A stretch of DNA of 64,000 nt from RGIG5579 sp045597125 (GTDB taxonomy: Bacteria > Bacillota > Clostridia > Oscillospirales > SIG627), in contig JAZODR010000004.1 of NCBI GenBank assembly GCA_045597125.1, positions 38,364 to 102,363 of the forward strand, read 5' to 3'. Positions 60,544-64,000 of the stretch are shown piece after piece. Each line of letters starts with the position of its first letter. The stretch's first letter is position 1. The notes beneath the pieces were generated by a model, which did not search any database, had not been told where the DNA came from, and saw only the letters and a list, made by a program, of their open reading frames with translations. Made by a program: the position numbers and the translations under genes.

Positions 60544-61569
60544 ATGAGTACTAAGAAAGCCAAAGAGGCTATGGAGCCTAAGGCTCCCATGACCAAACCC
60601 GTAAAGCCTCCCAAGAAGCGCAAGGCAAAAAGTCTTGACAAGGCGAAGGCAAGATCCGGTTGGTTCTTCGTTGCCCCCTTTGTACTGATCTTTTTCCTGA
60701 TCTATCTTCCTGTTATTATTGACTCTGTCAAATATAGCTTCCATACCATCTACCCCTTGTCCGGCGGTGGATTCGTTCTGGACTATGTTGGGTGGGAAAA
60801 CTACTATAATGCTTTGTTTGTGGATGCACGCTTTGTTACCACTCTGACGGGCGGTATTAAACAGCTTGTGCTGGAGGTTCCTGCCATCGTTGTATTCTCT
60901 TTGTTTATGGCAGTGCTTTTGAACCAAAAAATGGTTGGTCGTACCTTGTTCCGTGCCATCTTCTTTATTCCCGTTATTCTTTCTACCGGTTTGATTGATG
61001 ATATTGATGCTGCGAACTCCTTTGCACAGTATGCAGAGGGAGCCACAGTTGCCGGAGAGGAAGGAGCGAGTGCTACAGGAGAAACGGTTCAGCAGTCCGG
61101 TGGTATTATCAATGCAATGGACTTGCAGGGCTTGTTTTCTACGATGAAGGTTGGTACTGAGCTGGTTGACTACGTTGTTCAGATCGTTAATGACATTTAT
61201 GACCTTGTAAACCGTTCCGGTGTACAGATGCTGATCTTCCTTGCAGGTCTTCAGTCAATCTCTCCCGCGATTTACGAGTCTTGTACCATTGACGGTGCCA
61301 CTTCTTGGGAAACCTTCTGGAAGATCACCTTCCCGATGATTAGCCCTATGATTCTGGTAAATGCTGTTTACACCGTAATCGATTCCTTTACCTCTTCTTC
61401 CAACAAGGTTATGAATTATATTGGAGCAGTATATGAGGGTGTTACCACCACCGGCGGCGATGTTCTTGCTACGGCAATGTACTGGATCTATTTCTCTCTT
61501 GTAATTTTGGTAATTGCCCTTGTAGCAGCGATTATGAGTACTTATGTATTCTATCAGAGAAGAGACTGA
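60544..61569 (+). CDS. Carbohydrate ABC permease, MalF-like (second pair), with an enlarged loop
   Basis: 341 residues. A long basic head (about 1-37) precedes six membrane helices. The coupling loop is ESCTIDGATSWETFWKITF. Between helices 3 and 4, residues about 152-225 form an unusually long Ala/Gly/Glu-rich external segment (around AEGATVAGEEGASATG). The ATG at 60544 has GGAAAGGAGAGG upstream; the GTG at 60538 overlaps that site and is unlikely. It is paired with the following MalG-like subunit. Confidence 0.9.
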   Translation: MSTKKAKEAMEPKAPMTKPVKPPKKRKAKSLDKAKARSGWFFVAPFVLIFFLIYLPVIIDSVKYSFHTIYPLSGGGFVLDYVGWENYYNALFVDARFVTTLTGGIKQLVLEVPAIVVFSLFMAVLLNQKMVGRTLFRAIFFIPVILSTGLIDDIDAANSFAQYAEGATVAGEEGASATGETVQQSGGIINAMDLQGLFSTMKVGTELVDYVVQIVNDIYDLVNRSGVQMLIFLAGLQSISPAIYESCTIDGATSWETFWKITFPMISPMILVNAVYTVIDSFTSSSNKVMNYIGAVYEGVTTTGGDVLATAMYWIYFSLVILVIALVAAIMSTYVFYQRRD

Positions 61570-61586
61570 GAAAGGAGGACAAAAAG

Positions 61587-62606
61587 ATGAATGCTGACAC
61601 CAAAACCAAAAAGAAATTCGGCAAGAAAGAATTCGATGTGGAATTCAATGATCGCACCCCTCTTTGGCAGCGAATAAAAGCCAGATTTTTCACCTTTACT
61701 TTTGTGAAAAATTGTGCTTGGGCTATCTTCCGTTATGTCCTTCTGATCGGTATTGCATACGTAATTCTTTATCCCTTCATTGCAAAGGTATTCGGTTCTT
61801 TTATGAGCCCTGAGGACTTTGTTGATGTAACGGTAAAACTGATTCCTAAATATCCTACTTTGGATACTTATAAGGCAATTATTACGGAAAATCGTTATTT
61901 TGAAGCTCTTTTTAATACAGCCATTATCTCCCTGCTTTGTGCTGTCGTGCAGATGATCACTACGATGATTATCGGTTATGGTTTGGCTAAATTTAAATTT
62001 AAGGGAAATACGCTGCTGTTTTATCTGGTAATCTTCACGATGATTGTTCCTCACCAGGCTTTGAGATTGGCTTTGTTCCAGAAGTTCCGTTATTTTGATA
62101 TGTACGGAATTATTAAACTTCTGACGGGTAATACCTTGAATTTGATCAATACTTATTGGCCGTTGACTCTGCTTTCCATCGGTGGTCTTGCTTTCAAGAA
62201 TGGTCTGTATATTTTCTTGATGCGGCAGTTCTTCCGTGGAGTACCCGATGAATTGGAAGAAGCGGCTTACGTGGATGGCTCCGGTGTATTCAAGACCTTT
62301 GTTCGTATCATCGTTCCTCTTTCCGTGCCGATGTTGATTACCGTGTTCATTTTTGCTTTTTCTTGGCAGTGGACCGATGATTTCTACACTACGATGTTCT
62401 TCACCAGAACCTCTACCTATTTGATGCCGGATATTGTAAATATTCCGCCTTCCTTGAATACCACAGGTTTCGAGGCGGTAGGCATTTACAACTCGGCGAT
62501 TATCAATACTGCAGCACTCTTGATTATTATTCCTCTTGTTGTCATTTATTGCTTCTGTCAGAAGTATATTGTACAGGGTATCGAGCGAAGCGGTATCGTT
62601 GGATAA
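61587..62606 (+). CDS. Carbohydrate ABC permease, MalG-like (second pair)
   Basis: 339 residues with an ~45-residue charged head and six membrane helices. The coupling loop is EAAYVDGSGVFKTFVRIIV; YPFIAKVFGSFMSPEDFVDV after helix 1 and the C-terminal FCQKYIVQGIERSGIVG fit MalG-type subunits. It is the last gene of the operon, followed within 5 nt by a strong terminator. No ATP-binding subunit is encoded in the operon, so a shared MsmX-type ATPase elsewhere is expected. Confidence 0.93.
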   Translation: MNADTKTKKKFGKKEFDVEFNDRTPLWQRIKARFFTFTFVKNCAWAIFRYVLLIGIAYVILYPFIAKVFGSFMSPEDFVDVTVKLIPKYPTLDTYKAIITENRYFEALFNTAIISLLCAVVQMITTMIIGYGLAKFKFKGNTLLFYLVIFTMIVPHQALRLALFQKFRYFDMYGIIKLLTGNTLNLINTYWPLTLLSIGGLAFKNGLYIFLMRQFFRGVPDELEEAAYVDGSGVFKTFVRIIVPLSVPMLITVFIFAFSWQWTDDFYTTMFFTRTSTYLMPDIVNIPPSLNTTGFEAVGIYNSAIINTAALLIIIPLVVIYCFCQKYIVQGIERSGIVG

Positions 62607-62610
62607 AAGA

Positions 62611-62646
62611 AAAACAAGTGCACAATGTGCACTTGTTTTTTTTATT
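62611..62646 (+). terminator. Terminator of the carbohydrate ABC operon
   Basis: AAAACAAGTGCAC pairs with GTGCACTTGTTTT around AAT, followed by a T-run. Confidence 0.9.
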
Positions 62647-62684
62647 AGTGGCTTTAGCCGGTTGAGGACGGAACGTCCGAAACA

Positions 62685-63378
62685 AAGAACCACCCGCTAG
62701 GCGGGTGCGCGTCGGAGGTTATACCAAAAAATTCTCCCCAGTGGTACAATAAGGTTGTTCAAGTCTTAGAGTACAACGAAAGGAGAATTTTATGGCGAAT
62801 CGCACGAATAGTTTAGCACATACGAAATGGTTATGCAAGTACCACATTGTAATTGTTCCGAAATACCGAAGAAAAGTAATATACTACAAGTATAGGAAAG
62901 ACCTGCAAGACATAATCAAGACATTATGCAGGTATAAGGAGGTAGAAATCATAGAGGGGCATATGATGCCTGACCACGTACATTTGCTGTTGAGTATTCC
63001 GCCGAAGACGAGTATATCAAGTTTTATGGGGTACTTAAAGGGGAAAAGTGCGTTAATGATGTTTGACCGGCACGCGAATTTAAAGTACAAGTTTGGCAAC
63101 CGGCACTTTTGGGCAGAAGGATATTATGTAACAACAGTCGGTTTAAACGAAGCAACGATAAAGAAATATATCCAAGACCAAGAGAAAGCGGATATAGCCT
63201 TAGATAAGTTAAGTGTAAAAGAATACGAGGATCCGTTTGCCAAATAAACCCCTTTAGGGGTGGCCAAAGCGGCAAAGACTCTAAGGCTTGAACAAAGAGA
63301 AAGCCCGCGCCTTTAGACGCGGGTCAGTCTCATGGGCTTTTAGCCCTTGTGCAAACCACCCGTTTGACGGGTGGTTAT
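62685..63378 (+). mobile_element. IS200-type insertion sequence
   Basis: A single tnpA flanked by subterminal hairpins, as IS200/IS605 elements require for single-strand transposition. The left hairpin is CACCCGC-TAG-GCGGGTG (62691-62707); the right hairpin is AACCACCCG-TTTGA-CGGGTGGTT (63354-63376). They share the CCACCCG arm. The outer tips are estimated, since this family makes no target duplication. Two further dyads lie inside the right end: CCCGCG/CGCGGG (63304-63323) and GGGCT/AGCCC (63334-63346). No tnpB is present. Confidence 0.8.
62792..63247 (+). CDS. tnpA: IS200/IS605-family Y1 transposase
   Basis: 151 residues, the normal length for an intact IS200 TnpA. The HUH motif is in MMPDHVHLLLSIPP, the nucleophilic Tyr in EATIKKYIQDQEKA, and the N-terminal KYHIVIVPKYRRKVIYY is typical. 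It cuts and rejoins single-stranded DNA at the hairpin ends. AAAGGAG precedes the ATG by 7 nt. The gene looks intact, so the element may be active. Confidence 0.95.
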   Translation: MANRTNSLAHTKWLCKYHIVIVPKYRRKVIYYKYRKDLQDIIKTLCRYKEVEIIEGHMMPDHVHLLLSIPPKTSISSFMGYLKGKSALMMFDRHANLKYKFGNRHFWAEGYYVTTVGLNEATIKKYIQDQEKADIALDKLSVKEYEDPFAK

Positions 63379-63379
63379 G

Positions 63380-63543
63380 ATTCGCCTAACGGAGAATGAT
63401 ATTGTTTCGCAGTGATATTATGCTACGCATAGTGATATTGTCCTACGGACAGTTTATGGCGAATAGAATATCACTAAACCGATAGGTTTAATATCACTTT
63501 CGCAAAGCGAAAAAATCACGCTGACGTTAGTCAGCATATCACT
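63380..63543. repeat. Array of small perfect hairpins spaced by TGATATT / AATATCA
   Basis: Left half: TGATATT at 63397, 63413 and 63433. Right half: the reverse complement AATATCA/ATATCA at 63467, 63490 and 63537, with a decayed copy near 63513. Between them sit short hairpins of unrelated sequence: ATGC-TAC-GCAT (63420-63430), GTCC-TAC-GGAC (63440-63450), AAACC-GATA-GGTTT (63476-63489), TTTCGC-AAA-GCGAAA (63498-63512) and GCTGAC-GTTA-GTCAGC (63520-63535). ATTCGCC (63380-63386) is complementary to GGCGAAT (63458-63464). The whole could fold as a branched cruciform. It lies directly at the right end of the IS200 element. Confidence 0.75.
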
Positions 63544-63557
63544 TAACAGACAAAAAA

Positions 63558-63599
63558 GAAAGAGAAGACTCGCCCTAAAAAAACGAATCTTCTCTTTTC
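63558..63599. terminator. Possible bidirectional terminator hairpin
   Basis: AAAGAGAAGA..CG pairs with CG..TCTTCTCTTTT around an A-rich loop, with a purine A-run before and T-run after. It could end transcription from the minus-strand gene to its right. Confidence 0.5.
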
Positions 63600-63785
63600 T
63601 GCCTCTGTGGGTTTGGGCTGCTGCCCAAGTGCGTTTGTACATACAAATGCGATGCTGGTTTTTAACCAAAATTAAAGAATTTTCAATTTCTCCGTTAAGG
63701 ACAACACGTATTTCGCAACGGGCTGTTTTTTTGCAGTTTTGGTTGATCCCTAAGCACGACCTACGAAAGATCGGGGCTTTTGGTT
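63600..63785. other. Intergenic segment with further small dyads
   Basis: No gene is supportable. It contains TTGGGC-TGCT-GCCCAA (63613-63628), an imperfect GCGTTTGTA/TACAAATGC dyad (63631-63650) and GGTT/AACC (63658-63668), which look like a continuation of the hairpin-rich region to the left. Confidence 0.5.
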
Positions 63786-64000
63786 TTACGCTTCGTATTC
63801 GAAGACCACTGTTTCGTGGCACCGGAGTTTGGGTACGGTCACGCTTTGACCGTTTCCGTTTGCGGTGATCGCAAGCTCTTCTCCCGTCAAAGGCAGATAT
63901 GCACGCTTGACGGCTTTGGGAACGTGCAGGGTGATACAGACGTTGAACACGGGAAAGATATCCTCGATCACCTCTGCCTTTCCGTGATTGGTGGGAAAGT
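63786..64000 (-). CDS. 3' end of a minus-strand gene, possibly a glycoside hydrolase-like protein
   Basis: The frame is open from the right window edge to a TAA at 63786-63788 and gives about 71 residues, ending CHETVVFEYEA. The strand pattern (VCITLHVPKAVKRAYLPLTG, then GQSVTVPKLRCHETVVFEYE) is like the C-terminal beta-sandwich that closes many bacterial glycosidases of beta-galactosidase or fucosidase type. The next gene would then fit the sugar-uptake operon to the left. Too little is visible for a family call. A GTG at 63971 is not taken as the start because coding-like sequence continues upstream. Confidence 0.45.
   Translation of the reverse strand, partial: FPTNHGKAEVIEDIFPVFNVCITLHVPKAVKRAYLPLTGEELAITANGNGQSVTVPKLRCHETVVFEYEA

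Noticed and set aside
63380..63543. CRISPR array
   Set aside because: The repeated units are 7 nt, change orientation in the middle and enclose hairpins instead of spacers of constant length; no cas gene is near.
63454..63822. A 122-codon minus-strand frame across the hairpin array
   Set aside because: It runs through the hairpin-rich repeats and out of frame into the end of another gene; no supporting signal.
1..64000. tRNA or rRNA genes
   Set aside because: No cloverleaf with a GGTTCGAATCC-type arm or conserved rRNA segment was noticed; this was a reading by eye, not a covariance scan.

Overview
The window reads as a chromosomal segment of a strictly anaerobic, spore-forming Firmicute of class Clostridia, most likely an Oscillospirales-type gut or rumen bacterium. 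This rests on an intact spoIIA operon (spoIIAA-spoIIAB-sigF), a trimeric [FeFe] hydrogenase, a T-box leader on pheST, strong AGGAGG-type ribosome binding sites, sigma-A promoters with 17-nt spacers, a cohesin-type surface protein and an ATPase-less CUT1 sugar ABC locus. The species is an inference. I see no rRNA, tRNA or CRISPR array.

Layout. 1-1741: end of a paaK-like CoA ligase gene plus a tandem-ACT protein. 1791-6159: a probable operon of an XRE-HTH/L-serine dehydratase fusion, a lipoprotein and a membrane-anchored protein, both of unknown function. 6216-10781: a DUF6273-like membrane protein, a SpoIID-like protein with five peptidoglycan-binding repeats (minus strand), an ECF S component and a Fur/PerR regulator with a Fur-box-like operator on its own promoter. 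10855-14608: T-box-controlled pheST. 14650-19729: a BMP-family nucleoside-type ABC importer. 19778-23971 (minus): hydCBA, an NADH/ferredoxin-type bifurcating [FeFe] hydrogenase. 24191-26319 (minus): a WYL regulator translationally coupled to a membrane-anchored cohesin-domain protein. 26444-31893: a 2-hydroxyacid dehydrogenase, an SPFH protein, a helical-bundle protein, alr, a membrane protein and xth. 32040-33512: spoIIA operon.

33538-42939 is one tightly packed operon encoding every step from DAHP synthesis to chorismate and on to phenylalanine and tyrosine. It includes an AroE-AroK fusion and a fused chorismate mutase/prephenate dehydratase. It is preceded by a 23-residue leader peptide with a Phe-Tyr-Tyr-Phe run and by mutually exclusive hairpins, which points to aromatic-amino-acid transcription attenuation. 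An AEC-family transporter gene follows.

44051-48397 encodes a 1448-residue exported protein in which the parts of an SGNH/DUF4886-like hydrolase appear in permuted order, followed by beta-helix-like glycine-rich repeats. rnhA and mnmA follow. 50352-62606 is a large carbohydrate-uptake operon: a giant solute-binding protein with N-terminal accessory modules, two separate MalF/MalG-type permease pairs, an NHL-TPR-YIP1 membrane protein and a DUF5696-like secreted protein, with no ATPase gene. The right end holds an IS200-type insertion sequence with hairpin ends, an unusual array of small perfect hairpins spaced by TGATATT/AATATCA, and the 3' end of a minus-strand gene running off the window.
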